Assembly (NCBI GenBank): GCA_944472135.2
Contig: OX235262.1
Span: 82,496,903 to 82,560,902 of the forward strand
Reading direction: 5' to 3'
Source: Trichobilharzia regenti
Taxonomy: Eukaryota > Platyhelminthes > Trematoda > Strigeidida > Schistosomatidae
Length of the DNA: 64,000 bases
Shown here one piece after another: positions 1 through 11,480 of this stretch. The position numbers and the translations under genes were made by a program. Positions within the stretch are counted from its first letter, which is position 1; the number at the start of each line of letters is the position of its first letter. Under the pieces are notes generated by a model. That model ran no database searches. It saw nothing but the letters and a program-made list of their open reading frames with translations, and was not told the DNA's origin.

Positions 1-655
1 GTTAATTAGTGCTGAGTAGAGGTTTTGGAAATTACGCACACGAACATGTTTGGGTGGCAGAATCTGTTGTTTCCAGTTCATTTGTTGGTTTTGTCTCTAG
101 CTCATTTGGTTACTTAAAATGTAGAAATTTGGAAAACTAATGTCTTTGACGTTCATGTTTACAGCATGCAACAATCTACGAGTGAATCTGGTGAGGAGAG
201 CATGACTAGAGTTGATAATAGCAAGTTTTTCCAAGAGGAAGGTTGAAATTGAAAAAGCTTTGAAGCTTTTCGAGAATCTAAATTAAACAAGAAGTATGAT
301 ACTGTTGTGCTATTATGTATTTTCGGAAACTAAAAGAAACAGGGAAGCAGTCAGAAACCTACAAAGGTCAAGTGTTAGCTATGCTTGTTAATGCCTGATA
401 TACTAGATCCAAATCATGAACTATAACTGTCTGTAGTAAAGCCAGTGTTAACAGCCATTCAATCTGTTGCAAAAAGATTTAAAAAGCGGATAAAATACGG
501 TGATCTGGTGAGTGGACGAACTAGCCCAGTTAAAGGTAAGACTTTAATTAGCAAGAAAAACATTTTGGGTTGCGGTCTACAATCGATGGTTACAACAAGC
601 TGAGAAGCTGATTATTATTCGGGATGAGAACATTGGCTGAATACAGATTGCTTCT
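1..655. other. No recognisable gene
   Basis: AT-rich sequence with stops in all frames. I see no family motif, repeat or RNA gene. Confidence 0.5.
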
Positions 656-727
656 GCGTCGGTGGCACATTGGTTAGGACTCTCACCGACCATGCAAATG
701 GTCCGGGGTTCGATCCCCTGCCGACGA
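656..727 (+). repeat. tRNA-like sequence (SINE head or tRNA pseudogene)
   Basis: A clear T-arm/B box (GGGGTTCGATCCCC, about 707-720) is followed by CCGACGA, which pairs with GCGTCGG at 656-662 in six of seven positions, like an acceptor stem. An anticodon-type hairpin (GACCA/TGGTC) sits between them, but its loop is six bases, not seven, and the D-arm does not pair. This fits a tRNA-derived SINE head or a tRNA pseudogene better than a working tRNA. The body that follows is unlike the SINE at 5.8 kb. Confidence 0.5.
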
Positions 728-952
728 ACACCTAATATCTGTGGTCGGCCAGCAAAATTTGGGCCACTGATATCACATGCTGAAAATTCCATACCTGTAC
801 CAAAAATACAGTGTGGAATCAAATTGTAGTCAAAAAAATAATTTTTCATTTCTTGATATCCTACCAATAAGAAGGCCAGGTATAAGTGGGGTATTTTCTG
901 TAATAAGTCATAGGATTGGTCCCTACATCCATTCAGTGTATACCGGGTGTCA

Positions 953-954
<2 letters not shown>

Positions 955-1001
<47 letters not shown>
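955..1001. repeat. (TA)n microsatellite
   Basis: About 23 uninterrupted TA units, following the tRNA-like repeat and its AT-rich body. Confidence 0.95.
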
Positions 1002-1004
<3 letters not shown>

Positions 1005-2279
1005 CTTACTGGCATGAGTTATCTTAAGCCACTAGTATCTACGAAGCGAATTTAAAAGACGCATCAATATGACAGGTACATCAAACGACTGCTTAGCTTA
1101 GCAGCAGTAATTAACTGGGAATGATTCAGCTATTAAAGAATATGGCACAGACTTCATGTAAGTGCGATTACTTCTTGTAAGGAATTAGTTATAAAAAAAA
1201 TATGCAGTTTATCTGAAAAAAGTGTGATTTATTTGACTGGCACACATCGAACAATCTAATCACATATCTGCTTGTCATTTCAGCTTACATTGATGTGAAG
1301 GGTCAGATAAAATAAACAAAAGGATAGAGGATTTAGGATAAAACACGGTAACAACTGACACTAGTGTTAGTGGTATAATTAGGTAAGAATTACCTAGATA
1401 GGTATGGATATTTTAGTTAGCGCCCACTGATGGTTTTAATAGGTAATACTGAAAGCTGTTTTCATATCAGTCTTATGATTCACATCAATATGTTTTGTCG
1501 TAGATGAGGCTGGTAGTCTGTCACTTGTGTTTATCAAAGTTTTAGGGTTTAGTTGTCCAGTTGTTTTTCATATCATGTTCTCTCATCCTCATGTTCAAAG
1601 CGAGATTACTGATCTCCATTCTTATGTCTGCAGATACGTGTGAATTGGTTGACCATATGAGGCGTGATGTAATCACTGAACAAAGTTGAAACTTGTAGCA
1701 GAGGATGTTGTTTTCAGCTTTTCGACAGTTTTGAGACTGTTTAGACAGCAAGTTTTACGGATGATAGAATCTAGCCTCTGTCTTCTATCTTCTCCTTCGA
1801 ACACAAAGCATATGAATAACTATTGACTTTAACTAAAAATTGTGATTTTTACAGTTTTGGCGCCCTAATTTATAATATATTTTCTGCTATCATTCCAAGG
1901 TTGAGCCATGTTTTTTTTCAATTTTTGATAACGAATGTAGTTTCAGTAAATCTGCCACTGGTCCTTCTTGCTTTGTTGAGGGAATTACACAAATGAAAAT
2001 TGTACTATTTGTCTTCTAATTGTAAGACAATTCAATGTAGACGTAGGGACGTAAATCTACCTATAAAACACGCCTTTCTGAAATGCATCAACAGCAAATG
2101 TCGGCAAGGGTACCGAAAGGTCTGGAACGTCCTTCATGTGCATGTGCATACACGCAGATCCGCCTCCATTCTCCTCCCATTGTCATTGAAGAAGACATAG
2201 TTCAGAAACCCACGGTCGCTTTTTGTATTCAAGTTTCACATTCCTCGAGGCGTATAGCATTAGTCGTCGTAGGATCGGT
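1002..2279. other. No recognisable gene
   Basis: Only short ORFs without family motifs. The last few hundred bases may be the decayed downstream part of the MULE-like fragment that follows, but no motif can be read. Confidence 0.45.
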
Positions 2280-2530
2280 AGTGGACATTGTGGACAGAAA
2301 TACATGAAACATCGTGAAGGAGCTATCATCGCCTCCTTGTGCATTCTTGAATAACTTTGTCTACACGCTTTTGTGCAGACTGTCTGATCTTTGCAGGTAA
2401 CGCTTCTTTTTTATGTGAACTTTCAATTCGGTAATTTGTAGCATTACCTAAAGTCAGCACATGGCCATTGAAAGCTGCTGCCCACAAGTCTCGTCGACTC
2501 ATCCAGCGCTGCTGTACATTATGTTTAAAA
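2280..2530 (-). pseudogene. MULE-like transposase fragment
   Basis: Read on the minus strand, translation gives a stretch with WAAAFNGHVLTLGNATN followed by RIESSHK. This resembles the conserved tract of MuDR/MULE-type transposases just after the catalytic core (W.A.F....LTLGN.T..R.ES.H). Stops follow within about 40 codons and no catalytic DDE part is present upstream, where an SMalpha-like repeat lies. I infer a decayed fragment. A scrap of a domesticated MULE-derived gene is the alternative. The match is by eye only. Confidence 0.35.
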
Positions 2531-2737
2531 AAATTTACTTCACGACAGGGACGGAGTGAACTGTGTGCTTTGAACTAAACTGTTCTATTCTATACCGGTT
2601 CAGAAACTCCAAAGGGTATCTGTCCTCTTGCCTGGCTCGGTGGACCCCACCGATTATAACTTCTCACGAGAACACCAGGTTACTTCCCGTATACAAACAG
2701 TGGCTAATGGTCATTAAACTAATTACGAAGTGTTGTT

Positions 2738-3125
2738 CTGTAGGGATTTAGATTGGTTACAGGATTAATCATAAGCTGATGACAATTAGAGAACCATTGA
2801 AGGGCCATCGAATAGTGGACAAGGGGACAGTTACCCACCTGTGATATTAGCTGGTGATGGTGGTAAACATACCACGAATTGGCAGAAACTGGAATTCACG
2901 AGCTACTGGATAGGATTCCACTGACTGAATGGCCTACAAGCTCGCCTCATAACCAGAAGATCCTGAGTTCGAACCCCTGTGGTGGGTTCGTACTACTGAA
3001 TTAACTCAAACTAGGACAAAACAGCTGTGCAATACTTCCACGTTTTCCAATGGTCCTCTAACTGATGCCAGCTAGTGGCTAATAACGTTACCAATATAAT
3101 TCCTGCAAACAAGCACTTGAATATT
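2738..3125 (+). repeat. SMalpha-like foldback repeat, copy A
   Basis: About 390 bp with roughly 80-bp inverted arms: the left arm (GTAGGGATTTAGATTGGTTAC) is the diverged reverse complement of the right arm (GTTTTCCAATGGTCCTCTAAC onward). Between the arms lie a tRNA-type B box (GAGTTCGAACCCC, near 2970) and a decayed hammerhead-like tract (CTACTGAATT...GGACAAAAC). The same design recurs at 13098-13490. SMalpha repeats of schistosomes are known pol III-type repeats encoding hammerhead ribozymes. Assignment to that family is by recognition, not by search. Confidence 0.6.
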
Positions 3126-3690
3126 TCTTATCTGGATTTGTGTAGCCTAATAGAATAGGAGTGAAGGGTTTCTTTTGCTCACCAGTATAATAAAGAGTGT
3201 ACAGCAAAGAATTAAGATGGGGTGGTTTGAGATGATAATAACGAACTGTTGAGTTAACATGGTAGAATAAAATGCAATTTTGTGTAGTTGCCTTTTCTTC
3301 CCTGTCTATTTAAATCAACAGCCTTTGCTTAATTTATTTTGCTGTTTGGCTGTAGAAGAATACACAAACTTCTTCTGCTCTAATAAAAAGACTTTTTATG
3401 TGTAGCAATGACAGCGGTTGCATCTATTCAATCTAATTTGACAATTTAAATATCCTTATGATAATCAAAAAACCTGACATAGGCAGATATGAATTTTCAG
3501 TAATTCCCAATAACATCGTACCTTTGCTGGTGAAGATTATTTAACGCAATTAATATATGAGTCGAACTTGGGCACTGTGGTAGTAAGTAATTCCATATTA
3601 GTTTGTTTATTAGATGTATCACACAGTAAAACAGTATTATTTACTGGATGACGTTTTGAACAAAATTTATTACTGTTCATAATTATATCA
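3126..3690. repeat. PLE 3' flank; possible PLE terminal repeat piece
   Basis: This lies just downstream (minus sense) of the PLE coding remnant. Around 3560-3590 the minus strand reads TACCACAGTGCCCAAGTTC. Near-identical tracts occur twice at 17990-18265, where another decayed PLE begins nearby. The shared non-coding sequence may belong to PLE ends (PLEs often carry LTR-like repeats). The rest of the stretch holds nothing recognisable. Confidence 0.35.
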
Positions 3691-5525
3691 TTAATTATAT
3701 TCACACGACTTCAAAGCTTGAGTTTTATATTTTTCCTTGTCTTCTTCTATTTGTTGTAGGGGTAGTAGAATTTTCCAGATATCAGGGAAAGGTGATGAAT
3801 CATTCCTGTTACATGTATTTGCAGTTGATTGGATAAACAAAGCTTCTGTTATCAATCTCTCAGTCCACCCTGTGGAATTAGATTTTAAAACTCTCATTCT
3901 CTCCCATCCCATTGTGTGATTGTGTGAAACTGCATGTAGTGAGTAGTGTAGCTGATCTATTCTCTAGATTTTTTATCTTATTCGGGTCAACCAATCTAGA
4001 TTTTGCTAGTTTTTTATGTTCAGCTAGTCTGACTGCCCCTCTTCTACTAGTTTCACATATGTATTTGATCTGACAATCATTGCAGGTAGGGTATTAGATA
4101 AACTAAATTGTTTTGTTTTATTGGCTCCACAGGATCCTTTAACCGACAAAGCTTGTTTCTAATTGAGTTTGTGGGCGGTTTGAACACCAGCCACTTTTAT
4201 TCCTGCCAGCATTGTTAAGAATTCTGCGTAAGGTTTCCGAGGTTCCTTCCTTGTATGGAATTACTACTGATGATTTAGATTCCTTATTGTCGGTGTCGTC
4301 GTTATTATTATTATTATCACTATTGTTGTTATCACTATCACTACTATCATCATTTATTTTATTTTTACATTTCCTTACATATTTCCTGACAAATTTTTCA
4401 GGGTAATTAGTAAGTTTCAAGGCTCTCATTTATGTGTCACTTCCTATCTTAGATTTTCCTTGGTAATACTTAGTTTTTATGCTCTGTTACTTAAACACTT
4501 CACCAATCCTATTTTTACTGACATGGGATGGGATGATCGGAAGTCCAAATATCTGTTTGAATGTATGAGTTTGCTGTAAATACTAGTGTTTAACTTCCCA
4601 TCTTCTTTCCTTTTATGTTGTAATCTAACATTGGAAGTTCCCCTTCCTGACTTTCCAATTCATAAGTGAATTGAATTGCCTCTACCTTCGAGTTGATGTG
4701 CTCGAAAAATCTCTCTATATCTTGTGTTCTGAGTACAGTGAATGTGTCATCTACATACCTCCACCATACTTTTGGGGTGGGGTGGACGTTTCAATTGCTA
4801 TGTTTTCCCACATATCCATGATTATATCTGCTACAACCGGGGATATTGGTGATCCCATGGCAAATCCCTCAGTTTGTTTGTATATTTTCCCTTGGAATTT
4901 CAATATTGTGGAAGTCAGGCATAGCTGCACTCCCAGCATTATGTCCTCAAGTGGCACTTTTGTTCTAAGTTCGAGTTCTTAGTCAGAAATGCGTTCGTTT
5001 CTGACTGCCTCTACAGCCATATTTATTGGTATACGTGTATATAAACTGACAATGTCAAAACTAACCATTTTTTCTTCACTATCTAATTTTAAATTATTCA
5101 ATCTGTGTCTTAGTTCATATAAATTAGTTAGTCTAGATTTCGAGTGACTTTTTAGAGGATTTAATACCATGACTAAATATTTAGATAATTCATAAGTAGG
5201 CAAATTTCTAAAATCAACTATAGGCCTAATGGGGTATCGTGACTCATGATCTTTAACAACATCATACATCCTACTGGGGTTATTAGTTTTGGGCATTAAA
5301 TTAAACCACTTAGACTCACCTGGAAACGGCTTCATTCGGCGTATAAAGTCCGCTGTGGATTTCTTAACTTTATTCATAACTGTGTCTATTGATTTATTAA
5401 TTTCCTCATATGGTCCTATTTGTTTGTGAGTGTTTACCTTGTCCAAATTTTGTGATTTGTCTAATACTACTGTTGCATTTCCTTTGTCTGACTTTCAGAT
5501 TACCATGTCCTTGTTATTCCCAATA
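3691..5525 (-). pseudogene. Penelope-like element: RT plus GIY-YIG endonuclease, frameshifted
   Basis: Minus-strand pieces give a complete domain order. First comes a DKGNATVVLD tract (about 5480). RT motifs follow: YPIRPIVDFRNLPTYELSKYL and VSFDIVSLYTRIPI (4979-5446), EGFAMGSPISPVVADI (4751-4957), and the catalytic box as RYVDDTF (about 4740-4770). An acidic Ser/Asp/Asn linker and IPYKEGTSETLRRIL come next (4139-4429), then a GIY-YIG tract (CNDCQIKYICETSRRGAVR, about 4030-4085) and its C-terminal part ending in NRNDSSPFPDIWKILLP (3691-3912). RT of the Penelope class joined to GIY-YIG is diagnostic. At least three frame changes make it inactive. No N-terminal start is visible. Confidence 0.9.
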
Positions 5526-5750
5526 TGGAAGCATTTAACGCAATTCCTGAAAACCTGACACTGGGAAATTACAGAAGTCTTGAGTGATCAGTCAGTATGA
5601 TGGTGTGTTATGTTTATCCGTCGGACGCAGAAGCAACTAGGGAGCTGCGAGGTTACAAAACGTAGTGCTGACATCTTAGTACTTTAATGTTCTGTGATCA
5701 CTGAGTTGTCTGAATTTCTTATCTTTATGGTTGTATAACTCGGATAAGTC

Positions 5751-5758
5751 CGTCAGTA
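5751..5758. repeat. SINE target-site duplication (left)
   Basis: CGTCAGTA, matching 6010-6017 exactly; the two copies bracket the SINE. Confidence 0.8.
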
Positions 5759-6009
5759 TTATTATTTATTTTATTTATTTTACATTCGTAATGGAACATA
5801 GGACTTCAAGCTAGAGCTTCAAAGTTTCAGTAGCAGTGGTATTTATTTTTGCAGAATATGGTTGCTAACCTCATGTCCAACCTTCCCTCTTTACCTGTCT
5901 TATTACTGGTTTAACAAGGTAAATGAGTGAGTCGGCCGTGAATCGAACCCCAAACCACATGAGGTGTGGTCGGCAAGCATTCTACCTCTGTGCTACCGAC
6001 TCATACTTT
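5759..6009 (-). mobile_element. tRNA-headed SINE with 3' end shared with RTE LINE
   Basis: The tRNA-like head on the minus strand has a perfect 7-bp acceptor stem (GAGTCGG/CCGACTC, 5929-6002), a partly paired D-arm, an anticodon-type hairpin, and a GGGGTTCGATTC B box. The body runs to an A/T-rich tail (TAAAATAAATAAAATAAATA in minus sense). Just before the tail, the minus strand reads TTGAAGTCCTATGTTCCA, also found at the 3' end of the RTE LINE next door. Flanking direct repeats CGTCAGTA (5751-5758 and 6010-6017) bound the insertion exactly. Decay of the T-stem and anticodon loop argues against a functional tRNA. Confidence 0.8.
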
Positions 6010-6017
6010 CGTCAGTA
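6010..6017. repeat. SINE target-site duplication (right)
   Basis: CGTCAGTA, second copy, next to the tRNA-like head. Confidence 0.8.
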
Positions 6018-6051
6018 CCACTTGCAAATTTAACATCGACTATTCAAAGAT

Positions 6052-6958
6052 GAGACAGGGGGAAACGAGAAGACAGGGATATCCTGGACCGACGTGAAGA
6101 ACCTAGAAGACCTGGTTTTCGCGGATGACTTATGCTTGATGTCACACAAAATCGATGACTTACAAGAGAAACCGACAAACTGGTCGAAGAAGCAGCCGGC
6201 GAATACAGGACTCCCGGTGAACATAGACAAGGCAGAGGTGATGAAAATAACCAACCATCACTAACAACAACAACAGCAACATCCAGCGCCAATCACCATC
6301 AGTGGGAGGGATTTGAAAAAGGTTACTTCATTCACTTATCTAGGGAGTAAGCATTGTCTCAACTACAGGAAAAACGGACGATTATGTCACATCGAGAATC
6401 CGGAAGGCGATAAACACATGTATCAACCTGAAACCAATCTGGAAATCTTAGTCACTCAGCATCAACAACAGAATTCGGTCGGATTTTCAATACAAACTTT
6501 AAATCAGGCAGTTCTTCTATACTGATCAGAAACTTCGCGGAAGGGTCACAAAGAATATTTTCAACAGCCTGTTGCAGAGCTTTATCAACCAACAACTGTC
6601 TTTGCTGGATCTATACTGAAGATCAGATGGCCGGACAGAATCACCAACTATGGAAAGAAACAAAACAAGAACCAATCGCCCAACAAATATGCAGGAGAAA
6701 GTGGAGATGGATTGGACACTCGTTGAGGAGGCCGGTTGGTGACATCGCGCGTCAAGCCCTCGAATGGAACCCGAAAGGGGAGAGGCGAGTGGGACGTCCA
6801 AGGGTGACATGGACGAGATCGTGTGAAGAGGAGTTGAAACAGTATGTACTAACATTGATGCGGATGAAAAGTACATCAGAAAACAGAAGCAAGTGGAGAC
6901 GTTCAGTTGAAGTCCTATGTTCCACTAGGAACCCAAGGGAACAATAATAATAATAATA
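6052..6958 (+). mobile_element. RTE-type LINE, 5'-truncated, frameshifted
   Basis: Plus-strand frames give the C-terminal part of an RTE-type reverse transcriptase: LVFADDLCLMSHKIDDLQE (catalytic FADD, about 6115-6165), SFTYLGSK (about 6325), ILKIRWPDRITN (about 6615-6650), then WRWIGHSLRRPVGDIARQAL and GRPRVTWTRSCEEEL (6690-6840). At least two frameshifts separate the blocks. The element ends in a short TAA tail (6942-6958) and is bounded by a perfect 10-bp duplication, ATTCAAAGAT (6042-6051 and 6959-6968). This is a classic 5'-truncated insertion that retains only about the last 300 codons. Confidence 0.88.
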
Positions 6959-6968
6959 ATTCAAAGAT

Positions 6969-8560
6969 CCAGTCACTTGGTTTGGAACGTATCCAACGTA
7001 GACGGTACTGGTTTAGTTAATGTCTAGTGGTTCGCAGTTTTGTTATTTCAAGACACAAAAAACGATTCGTTTATTCGAATAATTATGAATGCAGATTGTT
7101 CACCATTCCAGATAACCTCCAAAATATTCTCAGTCGATTAAGTGTGAGCTCTTTCAAACAAATAGATAAGCCATCAATTTGCCTGTCAAATCATATCTCT
7201 ATTTGGCTTCATTGATATTATTTAATGAATTCATAAATGTCGCTCAAACTAGTCAGCTAAATACTGTAAATACATGATTATACAAATATCAAATCAAAAG
7301 GCTAACATATACATAACATGGACATAATGACAACTTTAAACATTAAACAAGTATGAGAAAATGACAGTTGTTAAGGAGTGATAAATTGAAAACACAGTCA
7401 TGAAGAATCGGTTAATTCAATAAAATCTATATCAGCATGCAGAATATAGAGTTAATGCGTTTGAAATAATAAGAAATATGAATACACAGACGCTAAAAAA
7501 AATGATATCACCCTGGAATACACAATCCAAAGAAGAACATGCTAAGAAGTTTTTAAAGTCACTCAGTAAAATTCAGGGAATCGCTTAAAACAGCTTTAAA
7601 AATGCTGGTACTAAACTGTGAGAATGATGGGGAACAGAAAACAGCATTAATAGCAAAATTGAAGAAAAGGAATGAAGGATATGAAGGTGAATGGTGTAGG
7701 GTTAAGTTAGCTTCAAAATGACTATATTGCTTTCTGCATACGAAGATTTAGATTTTTCACTTGAACAGATTAGGGTTCGGCAAACTGAAATGGAACACAG
7801 AGATTCAAGCGTGATGTTTGAATTTTTAGTAACTGAGGCATTTTCTGTGGAGTTGAGGTTGCTTGCCTAATGCCCCATCTTCTCTCTTTATTCGGCTTAC
7901 TACACGCTAAGAGAGGTATAGAAGTGCGTCATTTAGGGTTCGAAGCCTGTATCACGTGTGCGGTTGACAGGTATTCTGCGGCTGAACCATCGACGCCTTA
8001 TTGATGAATAATAGCGTCTGTAAACATCATGAATGCGACCAGCTTCCAGCCGTTGTAGTGTGGTAGAACCTCTTGGGATGCCATATTATGCACCTGACAG
8101 AATCAGCTGACAGATAACGATTTACACCCCAATATATTTGCTACCAAATAAATACTAGGCGAAGTGAGATGATTAGATTGAAGTACCGAGAGCTGGCGCC
8201 TTGGGTTTTCTACTGTTTATCCGAACCTTACTGTTATGTTCATGGCTGCCACCCTAACAGCTTAAAAACTTCGTATATGCAGCCTTCTATAAGAGAAGTT
8301 TTACTAAGTGAATGACATTGTCTTCTGCCTTAGCAGAATAAATCTGTACCACCTTTTATTTCGTTACCTTCTCGTCAGCTGCTTACAGGTCAAAGACATT
8401 ATTAAATATATCTACAAAAACAATTTTAACATACTTGCACAGAGTTCATTTCAAACAAAAATCAATCGATCAATATATGCACACAGCAATAACATATATA
8501 TATATATGTAACATTAAACACTATTCTCAACAATAATAATCATACACAATGGACACCTTT
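6969..8560. other. No recognisable gene
   Basis: Short ORFs only. A GGGTTCGAAGCC box near 7935 looks like a lone pol III B box but has no supporting tRNA-like structure. A short TA run lies at 8490-8507. Confidence 0.45.
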
Positions 8561-8619
8561 CAGCATTTCGCATTCAGATGAAAGAGAGATGAAAACATCC
8601 AGTTACTAGGGCAAAGAAA

Positions 8620-9860
8620 CACTGATAACCGCGTCTTTCGGGACGCACAAATCAGGTTTCAGGCGCGTGATGGAAATGGCTTCAGCAAACTTGAGGAGAA
8701 TTGAGCTCTTTTGCCTATTGAAAATTTTGAACGACTTTTCGACGTCCACCTCATGACCCGTGTCGAGGAGATGCCTGGCGATGGCAATGCTTAAAGCATT
8801 TGTTCCCTTTAGACATTAGCTTTTTGGTACATGTTCAGAAAATCGTAGATATGCCCTTTTTCTGTCCTTCCAATGTAACTGCTCCCGCAGATACATGTAA
8901 ATTCGTATATACAGTTAGAGTTAACATAAGAAGAATATCTATTGATTTTTGATTGCACTAAAGAGCAAGTTGTTCAGCAGACGGGGACGAGCTTAGCTAC
9001 TGGAAAGGCTATGGCTAGTGATGTACTCAGCCTTTTGTTGATCATTGCTGCAATGTTTTCACCTTTATAATCAAGCTGAATGTAGATTAGCTTTTTACCC
9101 ACTGTGATTTGTTTTACATTTGTGACTTCAGATCTTCCATATTTGTTGATGAACCTTTGAGGGTACCCATTGCTCTCCAATATCTTTTCAAGAAACTCAA
9201 ATTCTTCGTCTGATTTCTCTATAGAGCATATTCTCCTCACTCTATATCACAGAGTCTTGACCAGTCCGCGTTTAAAGCTATTTGGACAAAAGCTATTAAA
9301 ATAAAGTATTGTCCTTTCCATGTATGCTTCGATAAATTGACTTTTGAAGACTACCGTCTTCTAGGCGTTCCATGGCAATTTTGAGGAAGTGAAACTTTCC
9401 GTCACTTCCATGTTCCATAGTAAACACAATATTGATGTACGCATCATTGAATAATCTGAGTAGGTAGGAAGCATGACTTTCATTGCTGCACACTATAAAT
9501 GTGTCATCAACATATCGACAGTAGGAAGTTGCTTCGTCGATTGCATGCTTCAACTTTGTTCTTTCAAGGTTGGACATGAATATATCTGCTAAAACAGAGT
9601 TAAGTAGACTGCTCATAGCTACACCACCTATTTAGCGGTAAAAAATGTGTTGCCAAATTAGAATCGCACATCCATGGTACACATAAGCAGTAGGCATTTG
9701 AATTCCGACTCTGGGAGTGGGAGGAGATCAGACTGCTGACAAATGATCTCAATAGTTTCGTTGATTGGAATCATTGTGAACAAGGAGGTTACATTAAATG
9801 ACACCATGAACTTATTTAAAACGTTCATTAAGGGGAATGAATGTATGACATTGTCTTCCT
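8620..9860 (-). pseudogene. Second Penelope-like element: RT plus GIY-YIG, frameshifted
   Basis: Minus-strand blocks in order: VSFNVTSLFTMIPINETIE (about 9740-9810); MSSLLNSVLADIFM and the catalytic CRYVDDTFIVCSN with the thumb (9296-9616); FLEKILESNGYPQRFINKYG (8974-9240), the linker tract; IYEFTCICGSSYIGRTEKG (about 8850-8920), the GIY-YIG core; and SIAIARHLLDTGHEVDVEKS (about 8740-8800), its distal part. It differs clearly from the 3.7-5.5 kb copy (GMSSLLN against GFAMGSP; ICGSSYIGRT against IKYICETS), so two PLE subfamilies are present. Stops and frameshifts separate the blocks. Confidence 0.88.
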
Positions 9861-11269
9861 TGGATGGCAGTTTGGCATAGTTGTTTTCGAATATAGGTTA
9901 GTCGCTTACCACATTCCAAATAAAAGTAAATGATTTCTCGAACAAGAATAGATGTGAGTAGTAATGAAGGAGACAAAATACTTACCATAGGCATCCATCT
10001 AAGAAGTAACTGTGAAATTATAAAGGCGACAATCGATGACTGTCTCCTTTTAAGCAATCTATCTCGCTAGTATCAGTACTTTTTTTTTCATAACTATTAA
10101 CAATCGATTATTCGGATTGTTTAACATCAAGCAACTGTATAGCTTTGCGATATAAGACGGCATAGTTAGCATTTTAGTCTCCTTTCACAGCTACTTATCC
10201 ATATTTTTTGTTTTAATTCCCTTTGTGAAATCAATTGTTGAATAAACCTCAAAGGATAATTAAACAGTAGTATAGTTGACTGCTTTATTTTGCCAGTCAG
10301 TGAATAACGAATACCTAACGAATAACGAATACTTAAAAGCATAGTCTGTAATTTTTATGAACGTTACAGAAATGCCATGTTAATGAATGCCGGCGTGTAA
10401 GAAAACCTACACTACATCCACTCAACAAACAGTAACCACACTCTCATGGAACACTAATTAGTAAGTAGTGTAATATGTCTAGTTCTTTGTCTGGTGCAGG
10501 CTGAACTAATCCATCAGTCAAGTGCGCGCAATGAGACCGCTATGTTGGATAGCTCGCCATGACAATACACTGTGAGTTTACGGAAAATATCCACTCAGAC
10601 ATGAATATAAGAACAACAAAGTTCAGCGGAGAGTCTCTTTTCGGCGAGTTCATTCACTTACCTGCAAAATCGCTTTTATGTATAATTATTTTGTGTAAAT
10701 GTGTACATTAGGATTGTCAGACAAAAATAAAATAAAAATCAGTTAGAGTTACTGTTTACGTCATTAAAATGTTTCTAAAATGTGAGGTATAATCAAAATT
10801 CTAACCACAGGGGTTAATTTTTACTAAGTCATCTACAAAGTCACAATAAGCCTGCCGAAAACAGTAAGCTTTCGTATACTTTGCATCGCCGAGGCCTTAG
10901 CGATCTGTATAGGAAACTTTGATTTAGGCACACAGAAGAAACTTCTCCACTCCCTCCTTATACCCTGAGTATAATTCCAAGTTCTACGACTTTGTTAATG
11001 ATGTTTTGTTTTCCTTTTTTCGTATGACATCTTAGTAATATCTTCTTCTAAAGCAACCCTTTATTTACTCTTTCCACCTATTACATAATCTATTTTTGGG
11101 ACACGTGTCTCCATTAACATACTATTTCCTATTACTCAACCCTTATCAATACTTAACAATCTTCAACCCCCCCTTGTTATAATTTTGACTATTCATCACA
11201 TTTGAGAAACATTTTGATGACGCGAACAGTAACCCTGAATGGTTTTTATTTTTGTCTAACAATCCTAAT
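9861..11269. other. No recognisable gene
   Basis: The first 200 bases may still be PLE sequence upstream of the RT core, but no motif can be read. The remainder is AT-rich without a supported feature. Confidence 0.4.
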
Positions 11270-11480
11270 GTCACATATACACGGTTACGGTTTAATGGTA
11301 TACGAGCTTGCCTTGTAACGAGAAGGTCCTGGGTTCGAACCCCGGTGGGTACGTACTGCTGAAGAGTCACAAAATGGGACGAAAAAGCTGTCCAGTACTC
11401 CCAGGTTTTCCAATGGTTCTCTAACCAATGTCAGCTCATGATGAAATGCTGTAACCAATCAACCAAATCCCTACAAACCA
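11270..11480 (+). repeat. SMalpha-like repeat, copy B (single arm)
   Basis: The B box GGGTTCGAACCCCGGTGGGTA (11331-11352) is intact. The hammerhead-like tract is damaged (CTGCTGAAGAGTC and GGACGAAAAAGCTGTCC). The right arm (CCAGGTTTTCCAATGGTTCT to CCCTACAAACC) is present. No left inverted arm is found, so this is a partial unit relative to copies A and C. Confidence 0.65.

Noticed and set aside
656..727. Functional tRNA gene
   Set aside because: The D-arm does not pair and the anticodon loop has six bases.
4139..4429. Acidic Ser/Asp/Asn-rich ORF as a separate host gene
   Set aside because: It is the linker of the Penelope-like element between RT and GIY-YIG.
5929..6002. Functional tRNA gene (minus strand)
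   Set aside because: The acceptor stem is perfect but the T-stem and anticodon loop are degenerate, and it forms the head of a SINE bounded by target duplications.
7935..7946. Lone pol III B box as an RNA gene
   Set aside because: No A box, acceptor stem or terminator in support.
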